Position numbers and translations under genes: made by a program. Shown piece by piece: positions 26,887 to 34,765 of a DNA stretch of 64,000 bases. The notes beneath the pieces were generated by a model. That model did no database searches and had not been told where the DNA came from. It saw only the letters and a program-made list of their open reading frames with translations. Positions within the stretch are counted from its first letter, which is position 1; every line of letters starts with the position of its first letter. This DNA comes from JAIVJZ01 sp035645695 (GTDB lineage Bacteria > Acidobacteriota > Blastocatellia > Pyrinomonadales > Pyrinomonadaceae), in NCBI GenBank assembly GCA_035645695.1, contig DASQMC010000061.1, positions 9,224 to 73,223 of the forward strand, written 5' to 3'.

Positions 26887-27762
26887 TTGATTATGTCGAA
26901 CATCGCAGGATGGAAGTCTCCCCGTCGCCGTCATGCAGCGCCCGCGCCGCGCCCGAAGCCCCTGCGCACGCTGGCCGCGGGCGTCCTGCAAATGGCGCGC
27001 GCCGCCTTTGCGGAACCGTATAGCCTCGTCGTCGAACGCACGGAGATACATTTGCGCCGCCTGCCGCCTGCCCTCGACGGCCTGCGCATCGTCCAACTCT
27101 CGGACATTCACCACAGCCCTTTCACCGGGCGCGAACAGATCGAGCGCGCCGTGGAGTTAGCCAACAGCCTCCAACCCGACATCATCGCCCTGACCGGCGA
27201 CTACATCTCGCACGAACGCGAATACGCAGCCCCGTGCGCAGAGATGCTCGGACGCCTCAGCGCGCGCTGCGGCGTCTACGCCGTGCTCGGCAATCACGAT
27301 CACTGGACTGACGCCGCTCTCATCACAGACCTTTTCCGCGCCGAAGGCATTCGCATGCTCGTCAACGAAGGCATGCGCTTCGAGCACCCCGCGCACCCCG
27401 GCGCGTCTTTCTGGCTCGCGGGCGTTGACGACACGATGGTCGGCCTCGAAGACCTCCCGCTCGCGCTCGCAGGTTCGGCGGCGGACGAGTTGAAACTCCT
27501 GCTCGCACACAACCCCATCGTCCTGCGCCGCGCCGCCCGCGCCGGGGTTGACCTCGTCCTGAGCGGCCACACGCACGGCGGGCAAGTGACGTTGCGCGCC
27601 GAACGCTCGCCTTCGGGACGCCCGCGCCGCCGCCTGCTGCGCGGCCTCGGGCGACAGGGCAACACGCAAATTTACGTCACGCGCGGCCTCGGCACGGTCG
27701 TCCTGCCCGTGCGTTACGGCTGCCTGCCGGAAGTCTCTCTGCTCGAACTGCGCAAGCAATAG
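26887..27762 (+). CDS. Metallophosphoesterase (YkuE/calcineurin-like)
   Basis: A 291-aa protein. Dimetal motifs: QLSDIHHSPF, TGDYISH, LGNHDHW, then LLAHNP and SGHTHGGQV, all in family order. The N-terminus is basic, with a weakly hydrophobic region and no clear membrane helix. Homologues act on phospholipid or lipid-A precursors or have unknown substrates. Its stop codon is the first base of a GTTTCAA heptamer hairpin that separates it from pgsA, so the two may form an operon. Confidence 0.85.
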   Translation: MIMSNIAGWKSPRRRHAAPAPRPKPLRTLAAGVLQMARAAFAEPYSLVVERTEIHLRRLPPALDGLRIVQLSDIHHSPFTGREQIERAVELANSLQPDIIALTGDYISHEREYAAPCAEMLGRLSARCGVYAVLGNHDHWTDAALITDLFRAEGIRMLVNEGMRFEHPAHPGASFWLAGVDDTMVGLEDLPLALAGSAADELKLLLAHNPIVLRRAARAGVDLVLSGHTHGGQVTLRAERSPSGRPRRRLLRGLGRQGNTQIYVTRGLGTVVLPVRYGCLPEVSLLELRKQ

Positions 27763-27842
27763 TTTCAAGTTTCAAGTTTCAGGTTTCAAGTTAAAGAACC
27801 GTAGAACCTCTGTCCTGAAACCTGAAACCTGAAACTTGAAAC
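27762..27842. repeat. Heptamer inverted-repeat hairpin (GTTTCAR subfamily), copy 1
   Basis: Four 7-nt units (GTTTCAA, GTTTCAA, GTTTCAG, GTTTCAA) at 27762-27789, a 25-nt loop at 27790-27814, then four complementary units at 27815-27842. The loop differs at only one base from the reverse complement of the loop at 31978-32002. The next start codon is 4 nt beyond the right arm. Confidence 0.92.
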
Positions 27843-27846
27843 CCTT

Positions 27847-28452
27847 ATGTCGTCTCGCATCTTCACCGTGCCGAATTTCCTGACCGTCATCCGCATGGTG
27901 CTGGTTCCGGTCTTCGTCACGATGCTCTATTACCAGCGTTTCGAATGGGCGCTCGCCATCTTCGTCTTCGCGGGCTTGACCGACGGGATAGACGGCTTCC
28001 TCGCACGCCGTTTCAACCAGAAATCGCAACTCGGCACCATCCTCGACCCCATCGCAGACAAACTCCTGCTCGTCACCTCTTTCATCACCCTCTCGCTCGC
28101 CTCCATCGTCGGGCGGGGCGAACACCTCCCCGTTCCCTTCTGGGTGACGGCGGCCGTCATCAGCCGCGATGTCTTCATCGTCGTCGGCGCGGCGGCCATC
28201 AACATCGTCACCGGCTTTCGCGGGTTTCGCCCTTCGCTGCTCGGAAAAGTCAACACGGTCGTGCAAATTACGGCCATCGTGATCATCCTCGCGCTGGCTC
28301 GTTTCCCCACCTTGCGCGGCTACATCCTGCCGACCCTCTACGTCATCGTCTTCGCCTCAGCCCTCTTCTCCGGCGTCCACTACATTTTTCACGTCTCCTA
28401 CATCATGAACGAGGGCAAGACCGAGCAGGAGGACTCCCCGGACGAACGGTAA
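27847..28452 (+). CDS. pgsA: CDP-diacylglycerol--glycerol-3-phosphate 3-phosphatidyltransferase
   Basis: A 201-aa membrane protein with the full CDP-alcohol phosphatidyltransferase signature DGIDGFLAR, then LGTILDPIADK (D-x2-DG-x2-AR-x8-G-x3-D-x3-D). N-terminal VPNFLTVIRMVLVPVF is typical of PgsA. It forms phosphatidylglycerol phosphate, the precursor of phosphatidylglycerol and cardiolipin. It has no Shine-Dalgarno sequence: CCTT after the hairpin arm directly precedes ATG. It could also be a related CDP-alcohol enzyme, but PgsA is the best fit. Confidence 0.85.
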   Translation: MSSRIFTVPNFLTVIRMVLVPVFVTMLYYQRFEWALAIFVFAGLTDGIDGFLARRFNQKSQLGTILDPIADKLLLVTSFITLSLASIVGRGEHLPVPFWVTAAVISRDVFIVVGAAAINIVTGFRGFRPSLLGKVNTVVQITAIVIILALARFPTLRGYILPTLYVIVFASALFSGVHYIFHVSYIMNEGKTEQEDSPDER

Positions 28453-28525
28453 ACCGTATAATAACGCGGTTTAGCCGTCTTCGGGGCGTTTCGGGCAACG
28501 TGGCGGGGATTTTTGCAATCAAAAG

Positions 28526-28589
28526 TTGACAACAGGAGACTCAGATATTATATTAACGCTGTATTCAACCTGTGCCTTTACTATCTGAG
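28526..28589 (+). promoter_or_regulatory. dnaK promoter with flanking inverted repeat (candidate operator)
   Basis: TTGACA (28526-28531), a 17-nt spacer and TATATT (28549-28554) form a strong sigma-70 promoter. A perfect 8-bp inverted repeat CTCAGATA / TATCTGAG (28540-28547 and 28582-28589) straddles the -10 and the expected start site. No CIRCE element or classic HAIR operator was found. As hspR is in the operon, this repeat is a candidate HspR or other repressor site (inference). Confidence 0.6.
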
Positions 28590-28691
28590 ATTCGATGAAT
28601 AGAAGTCCGCAGAAGCGGCGCTACTGAAGCGGCCGGGCGGGTGAGTGCAGGACAGGCGGGTCAGTTAAACAACATCTGGAGAGTGAAAAAG

Positions 28692-30659
28692 ATGAGCAAG
28701 ATAATCGGTATTGACTTGGGCACGACCAATTCGGTGGTGGCCGTGATGGAAAACGGCGAGCCGACCGTCATCACCAACTCGGAAGGCGGTCGCACGACGC
28801 CCTCCGTGGTGGCTTTTACGAAGGACGGCAACCGTCTGGTCGGTCAGGTGGCGAAGCGTCAGGCCGTCACCAACCCGGAGAACACGATCTATTCGATCAA
28901 GCGTTTCATGGGGCGCGGTTTCGACGAGGTGACGGAAGAGAAAAAGCAGGTTCCCTATCAGGTGCAGCCCGCCGGCAACCGCGACGTGCGCATCAACGCG
29001 GGCGGCAAGGAGTACACGCCGCCCGAGATTTCCGCGCTCATCCTGCAAAAGATGAAACAGTCTGCGGAAGACTATCTGGGGCAAAAAGTTGACAAAGCCG
29101 TCATCACCGTCCCGGCCTACTTCAACGACGCGCAGCGGCAGGCGACGAAAGACGCGGGCAAAATCGCCGGTCTCGAAGTGATGCGCATCGTCAACGAGCC
29201 GACGGCCGCCGCGCTCGCCTACGGACTCGACAAGAAGAAGGAAGAGATCATCGCCGTGTTCGACTTCGGCGGCGGCACGTTCGACATTTCCATCCTCGAA
29301 GTCGGCGAAGGCGTCGTCGAAGTGAAATCGACGAACGGCGACACGCACCTCGGCGGCGACGACATAGACGAGCGGCTGATGGAGTGGATCACGGAAGAGT
29401 TCAAGCGCGATCAGGGCATCGACCTGTCGAACGACAAGATGGCCTTGCAACGCCTGAAAGAGGCCGCGGAGAAGGCCAAGATCGAACTTTCGAGCGCGAT
29501 GGAGACGGAGATCAACCTGCCCTTCATCACGGCCGACGCCTCTGGGCCGAAGCACCTCGTCATGAAGTTGACGCGCGCGAAGTTCGAGCAGTTGATCGAC
29601 CCGATCTTGCAGCGGCTCAGAAAGCCCGTGGAAGACGCCATCGCCGACGCGAAGAAGGCCATCAAGTCGGACGTGCCTTTCGACGCGACGAAAGTGAACG
29701 AAGTGGTCTTGGTCGGCGGTTCGACGCGCATTCCGAAAGTGCAGGAGATCGTCAAGAGCATTTTCGGCAAAGAGCCGAACAAATCCGTGAACCCGGATGA
29801 GGTGGTCGCCGTCGGCGCGGCCGTGCAGGCGGGCGTGCTGTCGGGCGAGAAGACGGACATTCTGCTCCTGGACGTGACGCCGCTCTCTCTCGGCATTGAA
29901 ACGCTCGGCGGGGTCTTCACGAAACTCATCGAGCGCAACACGACGATCCCGACGCGCAAGTCCGAGGTGTTCTCGACCGCCTCAGACAACCAGACTTCGG
30001 TGGAAGTCCACGTGCTGCAAGGCGAGCGTCCGATGGCGGGCGACAACCGCACGCTTGGCAAGTTTCATCTCGTAGGGATTCCGCCCGCGCCGCGCGGCAT
30101 GCCGCAGGTCGAGGTGACGTTCGACATCGACGCCAACGGCATCGTCAAGGTGTCGGCGATGGACATGGGCACGAAGCGCGTGCAGGACATCACCATCACG
30201 GCCTCTTCCGGTCTCTCGAAAGAAGAGATCGACCGCATGATGCGCGAGGCCGAATCGCACGCGGGCGAAGACGTGAAGAAGCGCGAAGAGATCGAGGCGC
30301 GCAACCGTCTCGACGGGTTGACCTATCAGGTTGAGAAGACCTTCAACGAGAACAAGGAGAAGCTCGACGCGGCTTCGACCACGCAACTCGAAACCGCGCT
30401 CGCCGATGCGAAGAAAGCGGTCGAAGAGGGCGGCGCGGAGCGCATGAACGAGGCCTTCAACAACCTGCAAACCGCTTCGCACAAACTCGCGGAGGCGCTC
30501 TACCAGCAGACCAGCCAGGCGGCGGGCGGCGAAGCCGGCGGCGGCGAACAGGCTTCCGCCGCGGGCGCGTCGGCCGGTGGCGGGCAGACGAGCAGCGGCG
30601 GCGGCGGCGACGACAACGTCATCGACGCCGAATACGTTGACGTGGACGAGAACAAGTAA
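28692..30659 (+). CDS. dnaK: Molecular chaperone DnaK (Hsp70)
   Basis: A 655-aa protein of normal length. It starts MSKIIGIDLGTTNSVVAVME, with the phosphate motif VFDFGGGTFDISIL, the ATPase signature VVLVGGSTRIPKV, then the beta-sandwich substrate domain (DVTPLSLGIET onward). The Gly/Gln-rich lid tail ends in VIDAEYVDVDENK, close to the usual DnaK end. An upstream ATG-like start at 28641 was rejected because homology begins at MSKII and a GGAG box precedes it. First gene of dnaK-dnaJ-hspR; it folds proteins with DnaJ and GrpE. Confidence 0.97.
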   Translation: MSKIIGIDLGTTNSVVAVMENGEPTVITNSEGGRTTPSVVAFTKDGNRLVGQVAKRQAVTNPENTIYSIKRFMGRGFDEVTEEKKQVPYQVQPAGNRDVRINAGGKEYTPPEISALILQKMKQSAEDYLGQKVDKAVITVPAYFNDAQRQATKDAGKIAGLEVMRIVNEPTAAALAYGLDKKKEEIIAVFDFGGGTFDISILEVGEGVVEVKSTNGDTHLGGDDIDERLMEWITEEFKRDQGIDLSNDKMALQRLKEAAEKAKIELSSAMETEINLPFITADASGPKHLVMKLTRAKFEQLIDPILQRLRKPVEDAIADAKKAIKSDVPFDATKVNEVVLVGGSTRIPKVQEIVKSIFGKEPNKSVNPDEVVAVGAAVQAGVLSGEKTDILLLDVTPLSLGIETLGGVFTKLIERNTTIPTRKSEVFSTASDNQTSVEVHVLQGERPMAGDNRTLGKFHLVGIPPAPRGMPQVEVTFDIDANGIVKVSAMDMGTKRVQDITITASSGLSKEEIDRMMREAESHAGEDVKKREEIEARNRLDGLTYQVEKTFNENKEKLDAASTTQLETALADAKKAVEEGGAERMNEAFNNLQTASHKLAEALYQQTSQAAGGEAGGGEQASAAGASAGGGQTSSGGGGDDNVIDAEYVDVDENK

Positions 30660-30665
30660 GAAGAA

Positions 30666-30739
30666 AGTAAGCGGTGAGCAGTAAGCAGTGAGCAGTTAAA
30701 TGCTTTTACTGCTCACTGCTTACTGCTCACTGCTCACTG
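30666..30739. repeat. Heptamer inverted-repeat hairpin (GCAGTRA subfamily), copy 1
   Basis: The left arm is GTAAGCG, GTGAGCA, GTAAGCA, GTGAGCA (30667-30694 plus GT). The right arm has four and a half ACTGCTY units (30708-30739). The loop is about 11 nt. It fills the junction between the dnaK stop and the dnaJ start (7 nt before ATG). Confidence 0.9.
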
Positions 30740-30746
30740 TCTTTCA

Positions 30747-31949
30747 ATGGCAAAAGAAGATTTCTACAAAGTGCTGGGCGTCGAGCGCAAGGCGAAGCCG
30801 GACGAGATCAAGAAGGCATACCGGAGGCTGGCGAGGAAGTTTCACCCGGACGTGAATCCGGGCGACAAGTCGGCCGAGGAACGCTTCAAGTTGATCACGG
30901 AGGCGCACGACGTTCTCTCCGACCCGAAGAAGCGCGGCGTCTATGACAGGTTCGGGCAATACTCGGACAACCTGGCCGACGCGGCGGCGCGCGGCGCGGA
31001 ACCGGGCGGCGGCGGCGCGACAGGCCGGGGCGCGCCCTTCGATTTTACGGGCTTCGATTGGAGCAACGCCGCGCCGGGCGGCGCGGGCGGCGCGAGCGGC
31101 GGCGGGGGTGGTTCGAGTTTTCGCGACATCTTCGCGGACTTGTTCGGCGGCGGTGGTGGTGGCGCGGGCGCGAAGGCCGAACGCGAACCGCCGCGCCCGT
31201 CGGCCGCGCGCGGCGCGGACATCGAGATGCCGCTCGCGCTCTCTTTCGCGGAGGCCGTGACGGGCATGACCACGAACATCACGGTCAACCGCTCGGAGCA
31301 GTGTTCGCGCTGCAACGGCGCGGGCGACACGGGCGGCACGCCCATCACCTGTCCGACCTGCAAGGGCGCGGGGCAAGTGCAACGCGCGGGCGGGCGCATG
31401 CGTTTCGCGCAGGAGTGCCCCGACTGCAACGGCGCGGGCAAACGTCGCCCTCCGTGTTCGCTCTGTCAGGGTAAGGGCGTGATGCCGAAGACAGAGAGCG
31501 TCAAGGTGAGAATACCGGCGGGCGTGGACACCGGATCGCGCGTGCGGATTCCGGGCAAGGGCGAGGGCGGGCGGCTAGGCGCGCCGCCGGGCGACCTTTT
31601 CATCATCACGAATGTCGGCCGCCACACGCATTTCACGCGCAAGGGCGACAACATCTATGTGACGATCCCGGTCACCGTGCCGGAAGCCGCGCTCGGCGCG
31701 AAGATCGAAGTTCCCACGGTCGAGGGCAAGGCGCAACTCAGGATTCCGCCGGGCACGCAGTCCGGCCAGAAGTTTCGCCTGCGCGAGCGCGGCGTCCCCA
31801 GCTTGCGAAACCCGCAGGCGCGCGGCGACCAGTTCGTCGAAGTTCAGGTCACGTTCCCTAAAGTGATCTCGGAAGAGACCAAGGAACTCCTCAAACGCTA
31901 CGCCCAGCTCAACGAAGAGAACCCGCGCGTGGCGATGGGATTGGAATAA
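30747..31949 (+). CDS. dnaJ: Co-chaperone DnaJ
   Basis: A 400-aa protein: J domain with KFHPDVN (HPD motif), a Gly/Ala-rich region, then four zinc-finger repeats (CSRCNGAG, CPTCKGAG, CPDCNGAG, CSLCQGKG), and a C-terminal peptide-binding domain. All elements of a type I DnaJ are present. It stimulates DnaK ATPase and delivers substrates. It lies between two heptamer hairpins and lacks a Shine-Dalgarno sequence (TCTTTCA before ATG). Confidence 0.96.
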   Translation: MAKEDFYKVLGVERKAKPDEIKKAYRRLARKFHPDVNPGDKSAEERFKLITEAHDVLSDPKKRGVYDRFGQYSDNLADAAARGAEPGGGGATGRGAPFDFTGFDWSNAAPGGAGGASGGGGGSSFRDIFADLFGGGGGGAGAKAEREPPRPSAARGADIEMPLALSFAEAVTGMTTNITVNRSEQCSRCNGAGDTGGTPITCPTCKGAGQVQRAGGRMRFAQECPDCNGAGKRRPPCSLCQGKGVMPKTESVKVRIPAGVDTGSRVRIPGKGEGGRLGAPPGDLFIITNVGRHTHFTRKGDNIYVTIPVTVPEAALGAKIEVPTVEGKAQLRIPPGTQSGQKFRLRERGVPSLRNPQARGDQFVEVQVTFPKVISEETKELLKRYAQLNEENPRVAMGLE

Positions 31950-32030
31950 GTTTCAGGTTTCAGGTTTCAAGTTTCAGGACTGAGGTTCTACGGTTCTTTA
32001 ACTTGAAACCTGAAACCTGAAACTTGAAAC
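31950..32030. repeat. Heptamer inverted-repeat hairpin (GTTTCAR subfamily), copy 2 in opposite orientation
   Basis: Four heptamers at 31950-31977, a 25-nt loop at 31978-32002, four complementary heptamers at 32003-32030. The loop is the reverse complement of the loop of copy 1 with 24 of 25 bases equal. It begins right after the dnaJ stop and ends 9 nt before the hspR start. Confidence 0.92.
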
Positions 32031-32039
32031 TCTGTTCTT

Positions 32040-32456
<417 letters not shown>

Positions 32457-32886
32457 ATCGCCCGGCCGCGTTTAAGAGGAATTAACGTGTGTGGAAACCT
32501 ATCGAGCGAGGGTCGCGCGTCGAGCGAGGACGTTTATCAGTCACTTTGGGATGTTCCTTAGTCGCTCAGGGACATTCATTAGTTGCACGGGAACATCCGT
32601 TAGTCGCAAAGGGATGTGCAATAGTAACTATTGCACATCCCTTTGTGACTTCAGGAGGTTGTAAACTGAGTTCGGAACGTCCCTTAGTGTCGCCTCTTTT
32701 TTATTGACACTTACCCCGCTCCCTTATATCTTCCTTCCGCTTTAACTCTCACAAACTTTCGTCAGTCTCACATCCCGTTTGAAAGACATATGTAAGTGAG
32801 CGGTAATTGCCGGGCATAGTGGTGAAATACCGTGAGGGGCGGTCTATCGAGCGTTGGGCGGCGGTGTTTAATCAGCGGAGGTCGAG
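32457..32886 (+). promoter_or_regulatory. Intergenic region with candidate promoter
   Basis: Besides the 21-nt repeats, this region holds TTGACA (32704-32709) with TATCTT 17 nt downstream (32727-32732), oriented toward the 32887 gene. A good Shine-Dalgarno sequence (GGAGG) lies just before that gene. Confidence 0.45.
32525..32690. repeat. 21-nt tandem repeats ending in a 39-nt palindrome
   Basis: Degenerate 21-nt units (GGGATGTTCCTTAGTCGCTC type) repeat three times from about 32547. They are followed by a near-perfect palindrome: 19-nt arms at 32607-32625 and 32627-32645 around one base. A further unit follows at about 32672. The unit length is three heptamers, so it may be a variant of the hairpin family. 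A short open frame across it codes only for the repeat. Confidence 0.75.
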
Positions 32887-33417
32887 ATGAATAAAATAGA
32901 GTCCCCGGATTGGTCTGATGAAATTCGTTATACCGTTTTGCTTAACTTTCCTGAAGTTCGCGACAGGATTGCCGCTTGTGCCGCCCAAGCAAAATCCCGT
33001 ATGACGGCGGAGGAATTTCTTGGGCTTTGTGATACTGCATTTGCTCCGGTAGCCGGGGTCTCAATTAAGAAGATTGCAACTATAGTTCACGAAAGATCAG
33101 GTGTGCGGACGGGAAAAACGCGCACCGAGTTGTTACCTCTCCCGGGTGGGAAAATAATAGTCGGTGTTCTTTGCTCTCTTTCCCGCAACGGTCAAAATCT
33201 AAGAAAAGTTGAACAAGCCGAGGACGGATGTCTATTAGAAGCCGCCCTCCCTTCAGACATGTGGTCTTTCGAAGGAGACTTATTGGTTACAGTAAAGCGC
33301 AACCCTCCCGGAACATTAGTGGAAGCTGTAACAGTAATTAAGGGACAACTATTTGATTGGGGCAAGAGTAATCGTCGCTTGGAGAAATTGTTTGCCGACC
33401 TGAGAAACCTGTCTTAG
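32887..33417 (+). CDS. Hypothetical protein, lower GC
   Basis: A 176-aa protein with no signal peptide or membrane segment and no family recognised. The N-terminal half is helical (EIRYTVLLNFPEVRDRIAAC ... MTAEEFLGLCDTAF). The rest is mixed, with a basic SVKRNPPG-like loop. A GGAGG box and a candidate promoter upstream support real expression. Codon use is visibly less GC-rich than dnaK-dnaJ, suggesting recent acquisition. Confidence 0.6.
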   Translation: MNKIESPDWSDEIRYTVLLNFPEVRDRIAACAAQAKSRMTAEEFLGLCDTAFAPVAGVSIKKIATIVHERSGVRTGKTRTELLPLPGGKIIVGVLCSLSRNGQNLRKVEQAEDGCLLEAALPSDMWSFEGDLLVTVKRNPPGTLVEAVTVIKGQLFDWGKSNRRLEKLFADLRNLS

Positions 33418-33587
33418 CAAAACCGAATGCCTATGCCTGCCACGCCCCCTGACAATTCATTGAACCCGACCGCCCCAGGCTTGCCTTCTATGATGCTTGT
33501 GTCCTGTGATGTGGCTTGTAAGGTATCGCCGGACGGCGGGTTAATTCCAGCGTCGAGCCTTAGAAAAAAAAGATAAGGGAGCAGCTT

Positions 33588-34322
33588 ATGTTTAAGAAAT
33601 TATTCGGCCTCGGGCGTTCAACACCCAGAATCGAGATCACTAGGAAATTTGCTGAACTTTTTCTCGAATACGGAGCAGACTCGCTTCATAAGCAGTATGC
33701 TGCGGCTGACTACCTCGGCGAGCATTCATGGAACTTCGATCTTAAGACAGGACTGATCTCATTTGGCCGAGATCGCATATTCCCATTTCAGTTGTTGGGT
33801 AGCGAATCAGAATACGACGGGACATGGATGTGGGCTTGGGCGAATCCGGTTTCCAATATTAACGAGACACTCACTCAGAGTTCCCGCAGGCTACGTGAAT
33901 TTGGTGCAGCGAATGGCATCGACGAGTTCTGCCAACCAAAGTTTGAATGCAAAGAGATCAACGGATCCCTCCTGTCGATGGTGGCGTCCGGCGTCTGCAA
34001 AGCCCCTGCGTACTATCGCTGCCCCTATGACGGCGGCGCAGCATTCATACTGGTTGATTTTGGTGGGACTCTGCCTGATGAGTCTCCGCTACTCCTTCGC
34101 ATGCAGACCGTGTTCATGGAATTTATCTCAGGTTTCAACGTGGCGAATCAAAGGGCGGCATTCGCATCGTATGCCCGTCTTCGTGGAGTGGGGGCTACGG
34201 ACGATGGTACGGATTTACTGCTCTCATTAGGGGACGAACCCGTGGGGGTCGCGCGCTTCGATGACTTTAATCGCCTTGTGCACCTCGAAGCAGAAATCCG
34301 GCCTTCAATGCTGCCGAGCTAG
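33588..34322 (+). CDS. DUF6882-like protein
   Basis: A 244-aa cytoplasmic protein. WNFDLKTGLISFG, FPFQLLGSES and GTWMWAWANP resemble the DUF6882 pattern, found mostly as single genes of unknown role. A Shine-Dalgarno sequence (AAGGGAG) precedes the ATG. Like the previous gene it is less GC-rich than the core genes; the two may be an accessory insert between hspR and the TonB receptor. The family assignment rests on memory of the motif and is moderate. Confidence 0.55.
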   Translation: MFKKLFGLGRSTPRIEITRKFAELFLEYGADSLHKQYAAADYLGEHSWNFDLKTGLISFGRDRIFPFQLLGSESEYDGTWMWAWANPVSNINETLTQSSRRLREFGAANGIDEFCQPKFECKEINGSLLSMVASGVCKAPAYYRCPYDGGAAFILVDFGGTLPDESPLLLRMQTVFMEFISGFNVANQRAAFASYARLRGVGATDDGTDLLLSLGDEPVGVARFDDFNRLVHLEAEIRPSMLPS

Positions 34323-34765
34323 CGCATACACCGGAGCCCGCGTTGCGCGTTCCGTCATTAACCTCCACTCGCCCGGCGCATGCCGGGTCATGCAGCAAAT
34401 TAGATGGCTCAAAGGGGCGTAATATATGACGGCTTCGCAGACGTATATTAGTGATCCTTCCCGTTGTGCGTTTCCAGCCAAGCTCGTCCAAAACTCATAG
34501 GCTTTCCTCTTGCGCCCGCTACCGTGGCGGTGATACAGTGCGCGCCTAGTCGGGAGACAACCACGGACGCTTACGCTCGCCTCAACCCACAAACGCGACG
34601 GCGTCTCAATAACCAACTCTTCAACGGTTCAAACCACGCCGAACTGCGCGCATCTCTGATCCGCGCTTTTACGGCTTTGTTTCTCCGACCGCGCCTTGTC
34701 TGAACAGCACGGGCGCGCCTCATGCGGCGGTCTTGCCTCTCACGCCGCGCAACAGGAGTCCGGCC
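34323..34765. other. Intergenic region, no gene seen
   Basis: About 440 nt. Short inverted repeats are present (CCCGGCGCATGCCGGG near 34372, and an AT-rich imperfect one around 34420-34452). A 79-aa open frame has no Shine-Dalgarno sequence and unlikely composition. AGGAG at 34754-34758 serves the TonB receptor. Confidence 0.4.

Noticed and set aside
27762..27842. Repeats read as a CRISPR-like array
   Set aside because: Units are 7 nt with no spacers, the arms are inverted, and no cas genes are present.
28453..28640. CIRCE (HrcA) site before dnaK
   Set aside because: No TTAGCACTC-N9-GAGTGCTAA or close variant is present.
32489..32707. 72-codon open frame
   Set aside because: It codes only for the 21-nt DNA repeat (LVAQGHSLVAREHPLVAKG) and has no ribosome site.
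34464..34703. 79-codon open frame before the TonB receptor
   Set aside because: No Shine-Dalgarno sequence, no recognisable fold and atypical composition.
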